Source of the DNA: Flavobacteriaceae bacterium YJPT1-3
GTDB lineage: Bacteria; Bacteroidota; Bacteroidia; Flavobacteriales; Flavobacteriaceae
Length of the DNA stretch: 64,000 nucleotides
Reading direction: 5' to 3'
Assembly (NCBI GenBank): GCA_029866965.1
Contig: CP123444.1
Coordinates: 1,777,501 to 1,841,500, forward strand
Shown: positions 42,752-51,708 of the stretch, piece by piece
Layout: every line of letters starts with the position of its first letter
Position numbering within the stretch: the stretch's first letter is position 1
Made by a program: the position numbers and the translations under genes
Notes under the pieces: model-generated
Told to the model about the DNA's origin: nothing
Seen by the model: the letters and a program-made list of their open reading frames with translations, nothing else
Database searches by the model: none

Positions 42752-45216
42752 TGGAAGAGGAAGTAGATATTCGCGATCAGCAGCATTTCTTTGATTTTAA
42801 GGGATTTTTGATCAAGCTGCTCAGTTTTTGGCCCTTGTTCGTGATTAGTCTGGGGATTGCTTTTGCCTACGCCCACTATATTAATGTTCGAAAGCAAGCG
42901 GTCTACCGCATGGAGAATATGATCACCATCAAAGATGATCAAAACCCGTTTTTCACCTCCAATACCAGTTTAACCTTTAATTGGGGCGGAACCACCGATA
43001 AGGTACAAACGGCGATCATCTTTCTCAAGTCTCGCTCGCACAATGAAAAGGTGGTTCGCGAACTGCAATACTATGTTGATTACCTCAAGCAAGGAGAGTA
43101 CCATTTGAACGATGTTTACGGAGCTACCCCTTTCTATGTTAACGTTAACGAAGAAGCTCCCCAGCTTTTAGGCAAGCAGATCCAAATCACCATTTTAGAG
43201 GCAGGTCGGTATCTCATGACCATACCTTTTTCGGGTGGGAATTTGACGCTACAGGATTATCAGACACTAGAAAAAACCACTACAACAGCTCCGGATCAAG
43301 ATTTTCAGGCGGAATTTGCCTTAGGAGATCAGGTCGTTTTGCCGTTTCTGAATATCACTCTTTTGCCTACGACTATAGAAGGAAGACCCGGTTCTGAATA
43401 TTTCATTCGTCTAAATGATTTTGACGCCGTGGTAGCCCGCTACAAAGGGATCAATGTGAATCAAACCCCCCAGGGTTCTTCCATACTTACCTTGAGTCTC
43501 ACTGGAACCAATAAAGCCCGACTGGTCGACTACCTCAATGCCTCCGTTGACGTACTGAGTGAAGATCAATTGGAGCGTAAAAACCTCTTTGCGACTAAAA
43601 CCATCCGTTTTATCGATAGCAGTTTAACGCGAAAGTCGGCCGAAATCGCAGCGGTACAGGAGGAACTAGATAACTTCAGGAATAATAACAGCTCGGTAGG
43701 CCTATCTGGAGATGAAAGCGCTCTGGTTGATAGGGTGACTGCCTACGATGCTCAAAAAGACAATCTTCAGCGCCAATTGTCTTATTATCGAGATCTGGAG
43801 AATTATCTGCTGACTAGAGAAAGCTATGAAGATGTGCCGGCGCCCTCGGTGGTGGGTATCGATGAAGGTAGCATATCTGCGGCAATTGGAAGTATTATTG
43901 ACCTTTCAGAACAACGTAAGCGCTACGAGTACTCCGTACAACCTTCAGCGCCTATTTTTCAAGATTTAGATAGGCGGATCAATGCGATCAAATCGGTTTT
44001 ACTTGAAAACATATCGTCTACCAAGACCATATTGACCAAACAGTTGGGCGAAGTCAATCAAGACATTGCCCAGGTTGAAAGCCAGATGCGCAAGTTACCC
44101 AAGGAGCAGCAGGAATTACTTGGCATTCAGCGGCGCTATACCCTCAATGAAAATACCTACAGCGTCTTTTTAGCCAAACGCAGCGAGGCCGGCATCATCA
44201 AAGCCGCCAATGTTTCAGACATTCAGATGATCGATAGTGCCAAGGACACCGGTGGGGGACAAATAGGTCCCAATACCCGGATGAATTACGTTATGGCCGG
44301 AGTAGTGGGAAGTGTCATCCCAATAGCCTTTGTGTTTCTACTTTTCTTTTTTAACACCAAAATAGTCAATCCTAAAGAGATCGAACGATTGAGCGCGATT
44401 CCTGTCCTAGGGGCGGTAGGCAAGAGTCGGCATGAGAACAATTTGGTCGTTTTGGAGCAACCCCGTTCCGCAGTGTCAGAATCCTTTCGCGGACTGCGGT
44501 CCAGCTTACAATTCATCTACAAAAAGCAGCAGGTAGAAGGGGCGAAGACGGTCATGGTCACCAGTTCGGTAAGCGGAGAAGGGAAGACCTTTTGCAGCAT
44601 CAACATGGCTACCGTATTCGCGCTAAGCGAAAAGAAGACCGTTTTGGTAGGATTGGATTTACGCAAGCCGAAAATCTTTGACGACTTTGAACTCAAAAAT
44701 GACAAAGGCGTGGTTAACTATTTGATTGGAGATGCGAGTTTAGGCGAAGTTATACAAAATACCCGTATCCCTCATTTGGATTTGGTTTTAGCCGGTCCGG
44801 TACCTCCCAATCCCTCGGAGCTGTTGATGAGTGAAGCCATGGATGAATTCATTGCTGAACTGAAGAAAACCTATGATTACATCGTTCTGGATACACCTCC
44901 AATCGGTTTGGTAACTGATGCGCTGGAATTAGTGGCCTATGCAGACGCAGCCCTCTATGTGATTCGTCAAAACTATACCAAGAAAGGAATGTTGGCCGTC
45001 ATTAATGAGAAGTATAAACGCAAAGAGATCAAAAACGTCAGCTTTGTTTTGAATTGCTTTCAAACCAGAGGCAGATACGGCTATGGCTACGGCTACGGTT
45101 ATGGTTACGGCTATGGGTATGGAGCCTATGGAAATGGATATCATCAGGAAGACTACAGACCCAGTCTGAGAGGCAAATTAAAAAAGCTAATTCGAAAGTT
45201 AAAACGTCGGGCTTAA
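42748..45216 (+). CDS. Wzc-like polysaccharide co-polymerase and tyrosine kinase
   Basis: This 822-aa protein has two membrane helices (about 28-48 and 512-535) flanking a large periplasmic Wzz-like domain with coiled coil (residues 270-450). The cytoplasmic BY-kinase follows: Walker A SGEGKT near 608-613, Walker A' VGLDLRKPK and Walker B YIVLDTPPIGLVTDA. The tail has a tyrosine-rich run of seven Gly-Tyr pairs (from about residue 778), the autophosphorylation cluster. It controls chain length and export together with Wza. Kinase-bearing PCP-2a proteins usually serve Wzx/Wzy systems, whereas here an ABC exporter follows. Confidence 0.93.
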   Translation: MMEEEVDIRDQQHFFDFKGFLIKLLSFWPLFVISLGIAFAYAHYINVRKQAVYRMENMITIKDDQNPFFTSNTSLTFNWGGTTDKVQTAIIFLKSRSHNEKVVRELQYYVDYLKQGEYHLNDVYGATPFYVNVNEEAPQLLGKQIQITILEAGRYLMTIPFSGGNLTLQDYQTLEKTTTTAPDQDFQAEFALGDQVVLPFLNITLLPTTIEGRPGSEYFIRLNDFDAVVARYKGINVNQTPQGSSILTLSLTGTNKARLVDYLNASVDVLSEDQLERKNLFATKTIRFIDSSLTRKSAEIAAVQEELDNFRNNNSSVGLSGDESALVDRVTAYDAQKDNLQRQLSYYRDLENYLLTRESYEDVPAPSVVGIDEGSISAAIGSIIDLSEQRKRYEYSVQPSAPIFQDLDRRINAIKSVLLENISSTKTILTKQLGEVNQDIAQVESQMRKLPKEQQELLGIQRRYTLNENTYSVFLAKRSEAGIIKAANVSDIQMIDSAKDTGGGQIGPNTRMNYVMAGVVGSVIPIAFVFLLFFFNTKIVNPKEIERLSAIPVLGAVGKSRHENNLVVLEQPRSAVSESFRGLRSSLQFIYKKQQVEGAKTVMVTSSVSGEGKTFCSINMATVFALSEKKTVLVGLDLRKPKIFDDFELKNDKGVVNYLIGDASLGEVIQNTRIPHLDLVLAGPVPPNPSELLMSEAMDEFIAELKKTYDYIVLDTPPIGLVTDALELVAYADAALYVIRQNYTKKGMLAVINEKYKRKEIKNVSFVLNCFQTRGRYGYGYGYGYGYGYGYGAYGNGYHQEDYRPSLRGKLKKLIRKLKRRA
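45079..45120 (+). repeat. Gly-Tyr codon tandem repeat in the wzc-like tail
   Basis: Seven GGN-TAY pairs in a row with mixed third bases (GGC/GGT/GGG, TAT/TAC) keep the amino acids constant. The synonymous variation shows selection for the peptide, while the near-repeats could still slip and change the number of tyrosines. Confidence 0.85.
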
Positions 45217-45226
45217 GAAACTGATC

Positions 45227-46093
45227 ATGGAAAAGGACTCCGAAGAATGGCTTTACGAGATCAATAGCAAGCAGTCTTTGCTGGCTATCGACTTTAAAGA
45301 AATTTGGCGGTATCGAGATTTGCTCATGCTTTTCGTACGTCGGGATTTGGTGGCGACCTACAAACAGACTGTACTCGGTCCTCTGTGGTATCTCATTCAA
45401 CCCTTGTTTACCTCGGTCATTTTTACGCTGGTCTTTAACAATATTGCGACCATCTCTACAGGCGGAGTACCTCCGTTTTTATTTAATCTCGCTGGGGTCA
45501 CGCTATGGGGTTATTTTAAGCAATGCTTAACGAATACCTCCAACACCTTTTCTGCTAACGCGGGATTGTTTGCTAAAGTCTATTTTCCGCGGATCATTCC
45601 GCCCTTATCCCAATCGGTCAGTAGCTTATTCAAGTTGGCGATTCAACTTTTTATATTCTTGTTTTTTTATTTGTATTATATCTATCAGGGCTATACCATC
45701 ACCCCAAATGGTACCCTTTGGTTTTTTCCAATCTTGTTGTTAAACATGGCTATTTTTGGATTGGGTACCGGTATGATCATTTCTTCCTTGACCACTAAAT
45801 ACAGAGATTTTCGGATTCTGATTGGCTTTGCGGTCAATCTGTTGATGTATGTTTCTGCGGTCATGTACCCTATAGAAGAAGTAAGGAATAGCAAAGCACT
45901 GGGAGAGTACTCTTGGGTGGTGGAATATAATCCGATTGCAATTCTCATAGAAAGTTTCCGGTATATGACATTATGTGAAGGAATATTCAAATGGTCACAG
46001 CTTGCGCTTTGTTTCGGAGTGAGTATGGTGTTGTTCGTCTTCGGACTTTTAATCTTTAACAAAACGGCCAAGACCTTTATTGATACTGTTTAG
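45227..46093 (+). CDS. ABC-2 polysaccharide exporter permease (Wzm-like)
   Basis: This 288-aa protein has six predicted membrane helices and the ABC-2 polysaccharide permease pattern: RDLLMLFVRRDLVATYKQT followed by GPLWYLIQPLFTSVIFTLVF, and GTGMIISSLTTKYRDFRILIGF before the last helices. It moves a completed lipid-linked glycan across the inner membrane with its ATPase, encoded at 46984. Normally the two genes are adjacent; here one AT-rich gene is inserted between them. Base composition matches the upstream export genes. Confidence 0.92.
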   Translation: MEKDSEEWLYEINSKQSLLAIDFKEIWRYRDLLMLFVRRDLVATYKQTVLGPLWYLIQPLFTSVIFTLVFNNIATISTGGVPPFLFNLAGVTLWGYFKQCLTNTSNTFSANAGLFAKVYFPRIIPPLSQSVSSLFKLAIQLFIFLFFYLYYIYQGYTITPNGTLWFFPILLLNMAIFGLGTGMIISSLTTKYRDFRILIGFAVNLLMYVSAVMYPIEEVRNSKALGEYSWVVEYNPIAILIESFRYMTLCEGIFKWSQLALCFGVSMVLFVFGLLIFNKTAKTFIDTV

Positions 46094-46117
46094 AATGTCA
46101 ATTCATTTAGACAAGTA

Positions 46118-46984
46118 ATGTTTAAACTCAAATTAGGATATCTCATATCATATGATTACCAATACGTTTTGCATTCGTTAAAACTTGCGTACGATAATGT
46201 TGATGAAATATATTTAGCTATAGATAAGAATTTTAGAACTTGGACAGGAACACCTTTTGAAATAAATTCAATTTTCTTTGAAGAAATTAAAAAGCTAGAT
46301 TTTAAAAATAAAGTAAAGATTTATCGAGACGATTTTTACCTGCCAGGTCTCACTCCAATAGAATGTGATACTAGAGAGCGGTGTCTCTTAAATCAGCGTA
46401 TGGGTAAGGGATGGAAAATACAACTTGATTCAGATGAGTACATTCCTAATTTTAGTATTTTGAGCAAGTATCTGCGCAAGCATTGGTTTTTTTTGGTATT
46501 TCCAAAGCTTACTCCTATAGTCTTTCAAGGAAGACTCATAAATCTGTTAAAAAAGACTGAAAATGGCTTTATTTATACAGATGGGAACGAAGTATTTCCG
46601 TTCATAACGAATCAATACGAATACAAGTTAGCTAGAGTAAATTATTCAGTACGAAATTTTAATTGTGATATCTACGCAATTCATCAATCTTGGGCTCGCC
46701 CTTTAAAAGAGTTGGAGTTTAAGGTTACTAACTGGGGACATGCTTTAGATTACGATGTCAATCTGTTTCTTGCTAATTGGAAACAATTGAACGAGGAAAA
46801 TTACAAATCCAACTTATTATCGCATCCTAACAATGGTTCTGCTTGGGCGAACTTAAAATTTATCAAGTCAAATAGTATTGATGATTTGATTTCTAAATTC
46901 GAAAATAGAAAGCCTCAAAAGCCAAAATCATTTCCGAGAAAATTGATATTCCTTTCATTATTGAATAAATTAAAATTAAGATAA
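46118..46984 (+). CDS. Putative GT-A-like glycosyltransferase, 288 aa
   Basis: I do not recognise the family. QLDSDEYIPN near residue 107 looks like the Asp-x-Asp metal and sugar-nucleotide site of GT-A enzymes, and the preceding region (DTRERCLLNQRMGKGWKI) fits such a fold. No membrane helix is evident. The gene is very AT-rich (17 G/C in the 60 bases 46201-46260) and sits between the permease and ATPase of the exporter, both of normal composition at that point. That suggests insertion by recombination. Its stop overlaps the next start (TAATG). Confidence 0.6.
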   Translation: MFKLKLGYLISYDYQYVLHSLKLAYDNVDEIYLAIDKNFRTWTGTPFEINSIFFEEIKKLDFKNKVKIYRDDFYLPGLTPIECDTRERCLLNQRMGKGWKIQLDSDEYIPNFSILSKYLRKHWFFLVFPKLTPIVFQGRLINLLKKTENGFIYTDGNEVFPFITNQYEYKLARVNYSVRNFNCDIYAIHQSWARPLKELEFKVTNWGHALDYDVNLFLANWKQLNEENYKSNLLSHPNNGSAWANLKFIKSNSIDDLISKFENRKPQKPKSFPRKLIFLSLLNKLKLR

Positions 46985-48258
46985 TGAAGGAATCAATAAT
47001 AACTGTCCAAAATATCTCAAAGCAATACCGCTTAGGATTAGTGGGAAGTGGTACGCTCAAAGATGATTTGACTCGATTGTGGTATAGCTTGCGCAGAAAA
47101 GAGAGTCCGTTCCTTAAAGTAGGAGATACTAATGCACGCGAGGAACAGGGCCAATCTGACTATGTTTGGGCCCTTAGGGACATTAATTTTGAGGTGAAAC
47201 GGGGAGAGGTATTGGGTATCATCGGAAAGAATGGGGCCGGAAAATCAACCTTGTTGAAAATCCTTTCTCGTGTCACAGCCCCCACCACCGGTGTCATTAA
47301 GAGCAAAGGTAGGATCGCTTCTCTTTTAGAGGTAGGTACCGGATTCCATCCGGAACTGACCGGCCGGGAAAATATTTATTTAAATGGTGCTATTTTAGGG
47401 ATGACCAAGATGGAAGTGACTTCTAAATTAGACGAGATCATTGAGTTTTCCGGTTGTCAACGCTATATCGATACGCCCACTAAACGCTATTCTTCGGGGA
47501 TGACCGTCCGTTTGGCATTTGCTGTAGCCGCTCATTTAGAACCCGAAATTTTGGTAGTTGATGAGGTACTAGCCGTAGGGGATGCCGAATTTCAAAAGAA
47601 AGCGATCGGTAAGATGCAAGATATTTCGCAGGGAGAAGGTAGAACAGTATTATTCGTAAGTCATAATATGTCAAGCGTTAGAAATCTTTGTTCTCGATGC
47701 ATGCTTTTAAAGGATGGTAAAGTTGAGATGGTAGGAGAGACAAGTGCAATAGTTGACTATTATTTGTATGAGAGTAAAGAATTTTTAAGTAGTAAGATAA
47801 AGTTTGATAAAAAAGAGCTTGAAAAGAAAGAAGAACAAGAAGTAATTATCGAATCAATCGAAATCAGTAACGGTAGTATCGTGGAAGGAGATTTGATTGA
47901 ATTGATATTAAGATTTAAACGAAAAGATAGATTAGAGAGTGTTTCAATTAGTGGAACAATTTTAGGTGTTGATCAAAGAAGAATAGGAAGCTTTTTTTCA
48001 AACGAAATCAATGTTTCAGAAAATTCAAATAAACTTACTTTTCAAGTTGACATCAGTGATTTAGCTCCTGGAACCTACGGGTTTAATATTGGTGTCAATT
48101 CAGGGAATGTTCACCAGAATAATTTGAGAATGCTTGATAGTGCTTACGGGGTTCTTTTTTTTGAACGGATTTTCAAAGGAGAAGAAAGAAAGGCAATGAA
48201 GAATTGGAAAAATACCTGGGGAGATATTCAATTTAAAAGCCAAATAACTGGGAATTAG
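46984..48258 (+). CDS. ABC-2 polysaccharide exporter ATPase with carbohydrate-binding tail (Wzt-like)
   Basis: This 424-aa protein has an ABC domain (1-245) with Walker A GKNGAGKST, the family sequence LEVGTGFHPELTGRENIYLNG, signature KRYSSGMTVRLAFA and Walker B ILVVDEVLAVGD. Residues 265-420 are a beta-rich Wzt C-terminal-type domain, which in known systems recognises the capped or modified end of the glycan. The ABC half is about 47-48 percent G+C (47221-47280, 47521-47580), but the tail falls to 22-30 percent (47761-47820, 47941-48000). The switch near base 47640 marks a likely recombination joint that tailors the exporter to a new sugar. Confidence 0.92.
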   Translation: MKESIITVQNISKQYRLGLVGSGTLKDDLTRLWYSLRRKESPFLKVGDTNAREEQGQSDYVWALRDINFEVKRGEVLGIIGKNGAGKSTLLKILSRVTAPTTGVIKSKGRIASLLEVGTGFHPELTGRENIYLNGAILGMTKMEVTSKLDEIIEFSGCQRYIDTPTKRYSSGMTVRLAFAVAAHLEPEILVVDEVLAVGDAEFQKKAIGKMQDISQGEGRTVLFVSHNMSSVRNLCSRCMLLKDGKVEMVGETSAIVDYYLYESKEFLSSKIKFDKKELEKKEEQEVIIESIEISNGSIVEGDLIELILRFKRKDRLESVSISGTILGVDQRRIGSFFSNEINVSENSNKLTFQVDISDLAPGTYGFNIGVNSGNVHQNNLRMLDSAYGVLFFERIFKGEERKAMKNWKNTWGDIQFKSQITGN

Positions 48259-48259
48259 T

Positions 48260-48913
48260 ATGAATGATTCATATATAGGAATTCGATTGGATTTACTCAA
48301 ATTCATTGAGGGGTCTAATTTGACTGTTCTCGATCTGGGTTGCGCAACAGGTGCCAACGGACAATACCTCAAAGAAAATGGGTTGGCAGATCATGTAATA
48401 GGTGTAGAGTTTGATACAGATATGGCTTTACTTGCTGAAAAAAACTATGATAAAGTTATTGTTGGAGATCTAGAGTACAAAACTACTTTGAATCAACTAG
48501 AAGCATTGAATTTAGACTTTGATATCATTCTATGTGGTGACATTTTAGAACATTTAAAGAACACAGAATCGATTTTATTATTTTTAAAAAAAATATTGAG
48601 TTCTGAAGGAAAAATAATAGTTTCCCTTCCGAATGTGCGTCATATTGAGACCTTAATACAACTTTATTTTAAAAAAACGTGGCCTCGGAATGATAGGGGA
48701 ATCTTTGATAGAACTCATTTGAGATGGTTTACCAAAAAGGATTGTGAAGAATTATTCAGAAGTACTGGCTATCATATTGATAAGTATGAAAGAACATTAA
48801 GGGCCCGGGATAAAATAGGGTCAACTTTTGATTGGAAATTAAGACTTCTCAGTCGACTTGATAAAGACCTAGTTACGTTTCAACACCGTTTTGTTCTATC
48901 CCATGAACATTAG
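48260..48913 (+). CDS. Class I SAM-dependent methyltransferase
   Basis: This 217-aa protein carries the SAM motif TVLDLGCATGANGQYL (about residues 23-38), IGVEFD, and FDIILCGDILEHLKNTESIL, as in UbiG/Methyltransf_23 enzymes. The later RGIFDRTHLRWFTKK stretch is common in methyltransferases of polysaccharide loci. It may methylate a sugar or cap the glycan end; a terminal cap would suit the Wzt binding domain. It begins one base after the wzt stop and overlaps the next gene. Confidence 0.85.
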   Translation: MNDSYIGIRLDLLKFIEGSNLTVLDLGCATGANGQYLKENGLADHVIGVEFDTDMALLAEKNYDKVIVGDLEYKTTLNQLEALNLDFDIILCGDILEHLKNTESILLFLKKILSSEGKIIVSLPNVRHIETLIQLYFKKTWPRNDRGIFDRTHLRWFTKKDCEELFRSTGYHIDKYERTLRARDKIGSTFDWKLRLLSRLDKDLVTFQHRFVLSHEH

Positions 48914-49823
48914 TATTATCATAGTCACATATAACGCTATGAATTGGCTGAAAAAATGCCTCGATTCTATATGCTCCAAGTATGATGTAATAATTATTGA
49001 TAATAATTCTTCAGATTCGACTATAGATTTTTTAATGAACTATGAAAGGCAAATTGATGTCATTCAGAACAAAGAGAATTTAGGTTTTGGAAAGGCAAAT
49101 AATCTAGGAATTAAGAGAGCGCTAGATAAAGGCTCCGACGGCGTTTTTCTCTTAAATCAGGATGCCTATTTTCAAAAAAATACTGTCAAAATTATTATTG
49201 ATTTTTATCTTAAAAATCCTGAATATGGCATTTTAAGCCCTATTCATCTTGATGGTTCTGGAGCAAAGCTTGACCGTAATTTTTCATATTATCTTAGCTA
49301 CGATAAAAATCCTTGTTTTTATGGAGATTTTATTCTAAACAAAGCGAAATCTGTTTATGATGTTCCCTTCGTCAATGCTGCCGCTTGGTTTTTACCGAAG
49401 AAAACTCTTCAAAATATAGGAGGATTTGATCCTATCTTTTTTCATTATGGAGAAGATGATAATTATTGCCAGAGAGTCAAATTTCGAAATCTTAAAATTG
49501 GAGTTATTTCTAATTCATTCATTTACCACGATCGTGAAAACAGGGTCACAACTGACGAAAAATTAAGTTTGAAAAGGCATCTTAGACAGATGGAAACACA
49601 CTTAAAAGTCAAATATGCGGACATTAACACGGTTGACGCATTAGACCAGTTGAATGCAATTATGCGACAAAAGAAAATCGCTAGATTAAAATGGTTATTA
49701 AAACTGAATTTTTCAAAAGTACTTCAAGCAAATAGTGAGGTGAATCTTATCAGGAAAATATTTGATTCTATTGAGAGGAGCAGGAATCAGAATATTTTAA
49801 TAGGAAATAATTATTTAGAATGA
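48903..49823 (+). CDS. GT2 glycosyltransferase, rhamnosyltransferase-like
   Basis: This 306-aa GT-A enzyme opens NISIIIVTYNAMNWLKKCL and has DNNSSD, FLLNQDAYF (the D-x-D-like site) and GGFDPIFFHYGEDDNYCQR, the acceptor motif of WbbL-type rhamnosyltransferases. The ATG at 48903 is chosen over an upstream TTG because it matches the domain start. It is cytoplasmic with no membrane helices. Its 5' end overlaps the methyltransferase gene and its 3' end overlaps the next gene (ATGA). Confidence 0.85.
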   Translation: MNISIIIVTYNAMNWLKKCLDSICSKYDVIIIDNNSSDSTIDFLMNYERQIDVIQNKENLGFGKANNLGIKRALDKGSDGVFLLNQDAYFQKNTVKIIIDFYLKNPEYGILSPIHLDGSGAKLDRNFSYYLSYDKNPCFYGDFILNKAKSVYDVPFVNAAAWFLPKKTLQNIGGFDPIFFHYGEDDNYCQRVKFRNLKIGVISNSFIYHDRENRVTTDEKLSLKRHLRQMETHLKVKYADINTVDALDQLNAIMRQKKIARLKWLLKLNFSKVLQANSEVNLIRKIFDSIERSRNQNILIGNNYLE

Positions 49824-50812
49824 TTTCTTTAGGATTGATTTCTATTATTATCCCAGTATTCAATAGAGCAAAGTATTTGAAGGAGTGTCTTGAAAGTGTT
49901 TTGTGTCAGGACTATGTGCATTGGGAATGTATAATCGTAGATGATGGCTCAACTGATCGATCTATCGAAATCATAAATACTTATATCTCTAAAGACTCGA
50001 GGTTTCAGCTTTACTGCCGCTCATCGGACTATAAAAAAGGGGCAAATTCATGTCGAAATATTGGATTGGAGTGCAGCAATGGAGAATACGTTTATTTTTT
50101 TGACAGTGACGATATTATGCTTGCAGATGCTCTAAGAAATGCTATCAACAGCCTTGTGCAGTCCAAATCCAGTGATTTAGCCTTTTTCAATTATCAAGTA
50201 TTTTTCCGGCATAAATCCAATATAATAATCAACCAGAATAATAAGACTGAAAATCCAAATCCCTTTCTATCTTATTTTTCGGGAGAAATTAATTTAGCTA
50301 CACCTGCTATCCTTTGGAAACGATCTACGATTGGTGATGTGCGATTTAATCCGTGCTTAAAGAAAAGTCAAGAATTGGATTTTCACTTTCAGGTATTTAA
50401 ATCAAATCCTAAAATAAGCATGCTTTTTGTGAATCAAATCGGTTTTCTTGTTCGTAAACATGAAGATTCTATTGTTGGTAACTATTTCGGTGGAAATTTC
50501 AAATCTCTACTTTCGGAACTATATGTCAGAAATCAACTATTTGACTATTTCCAAAAGCATGATTGCAACTCTTGTTCCACCTATAATCAGAAGGCTTTAA
50601 AATCGTGTTTGTTTACGCTTATGACTACTAGTCATTTTTTTCGATTTCTATGGATCCTATCAACTCTCTATGTTGATGGCCGAAAATATTTTGATTTTCC
50701 ATTGATTGTGTACAAAATGGTAAAAGTACTTTCCAAAAGAGACTATAGATTTAATCAACGTCTAAAGTTACTCTCTGAACGAAAAGTGGAGGTGAATTTT
50801 AAGCTATGCTAG
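49820..50812 (+). CDS. GT2 glycosyltransferase
   Basis: This 330-aa GT-A enzyme begins LGLISIIIPVFNRAKYLKE (split), with VDDGSTDRS as the first Asp motif and YFFDSDDIM as D-x-D near residue 95. The section KKGANSCRNIG is almost the same as in the gene at 51705, so the two are paralogues. The acceptor sugar is unknown. It overlaps the preceding gene by four bases and the following gene by seven. Confidence 0.88.
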   Translation: MISLGLISIIIPVFNRAKYLKECLESVLCQDYVHWECIIVDDGSTDRSIEIINTYISKDSRFQLYCRSSDYKKGANSCRNIGLECSNGEYVYFFDSDDIMLADALRNAINSLVQSKSSDLAFFNYQVFFRHKSNIIINQNNKTENPNPFLSYFSGEINLATPAILWKRSTIGDVRFNPCLKKSQELDFHFQVFKSNPKISMLFVNQIGFLVRKHEDSIVGNYFGGNFKSLLSELYVRNQLFDYFQKHDCNSCSTYNQKALKSCLFTLMTTSHFFRFLWILSTLYVDGRKYFDFPLIVYKMVKVLSKRDYRFNQRLKLLSERKVEVNFKLC

Positions 50813-51708
50813 CCATTGTAATTCCTTATTACAAACCTAATTTTTTTGAAGACTGTTTGAAGTCTTTGGCCTCTCAGTCCTGCAAAGAATTTAAGGTTTA
50901 TATTGGAGATGACAACTCACCTAATGATCCTAAGCCGGTGATCAATAAGTATAGGGAAGTCTTAGATATTCATTACCGTCGATATCAAGATAATTTGGGT
51001 GAACAAGATTTGGTACGGCATTGGTCGAGATGTATTGAGCTGATTGGGTCGGAGCAATGGATAATGGTCCTCTGTGATGATGATGTTCTTGATTATAATG
51101 TAGTAGAGTCATTCTACGATCATGTGAAACGCATTGATGCTATGAATATTAATGTGGTGCGCTTTGCATCTCAGGAAATAAATCACAAAGGTGAGATTAT
51201 CTCAAAAAGATTTGTTCATGAAGAGATTCTAGCATATAGCGATGTTTTTTTCAATCGCTTTTTTAACCACTTCAGAAGCTCACTTTCAGAACACATTTTT
51301 AGGAAGTCTATTTATGAAAAAAAAGGATTTAGGAATATCCAAATGGCTTGGTATGCTGACGACCTAGCCTGGTTAGAGTTCAGTTGTTTTGGCTGTATTT
51401 ATTCGATCAATGAAGCTTCGGTTTACTTCCGATATTCAGACTTTAATATATCCAGAAATTCATATAAAAGAGATACAAAGTATTTACTTCGACATAATTT
51501 TTTTGATATTGTGGTTAGTGAATTTCTATTTCGGTTCAAACCCGAGCATCAGAAACGGATTTTGGCTGAGTTTGAAAAAATGACTTATCATCTAAATAAA
51601 GCTGATTTTCAATTTTGGAAGATTAATATATTGAGGATGATACGGGTTTTCAGTCTATGGGAGGGACTAAAATTTACCAGGAGGGTTTATTTAAATCGTC
51701 GCAAATGA
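50806..51708 (+). CDS. GT2 glycosyltransferase
   Basis: This 300-aa protein opens MLAIVIPYYKPNFFEDCLKSL and has IGDDNSPND and MVLCDDDVLD as the metal and sugar-nucleotide motifs. The WYADDLAW element in the second half is typical of acceptor-site helices. It differs from its neighbours in sequence, so it is not part of the paralogue pair. It overlaps the genes on both sides. Confidence 0.86.
   Translation: MLAIVIPYYKPNFFEDCLKSLASQSCKEFKVYIGDDNSPNDPKPVINKYREVLDIHYRRYQDNLGEQDLVRHWSRCIELIGSEQWIMVLCDDDVLDYNVVESFYDHVKRIDAMNINVVRFASQEINHKGEIISKRFVHEEILAYSDVFFNRFFNHFRSSLSEHIFRKSIYEKKGFRNIQMAWYADDLAWLEFSCFGCIYSINEASVYFRYSDFNISRNSYKRDTKYLLRHNFFDIVVSEFLFRFKPEHQKRILAEFEKMTYHLNKADFQFWKINILRMIRVFSLWEGLKFTRRVYLNRRK

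Noticed and set aside
45079-45120. Gly-Tyr DNA repeat as a CRISPR-like or mobile repeat
   Set aside because: It is in frame, has a 6-bp period with synonymous changes and no spacers; it codes for the kinase tail.
51657-51704. Upstream ATG of the glycosyltransferase at 51705
   Set aside because: It would overlap the previous gene by 52 bases and add residues outside the GT2 fold; the ATGA overlap at 51705 fits the pattern of the locus.
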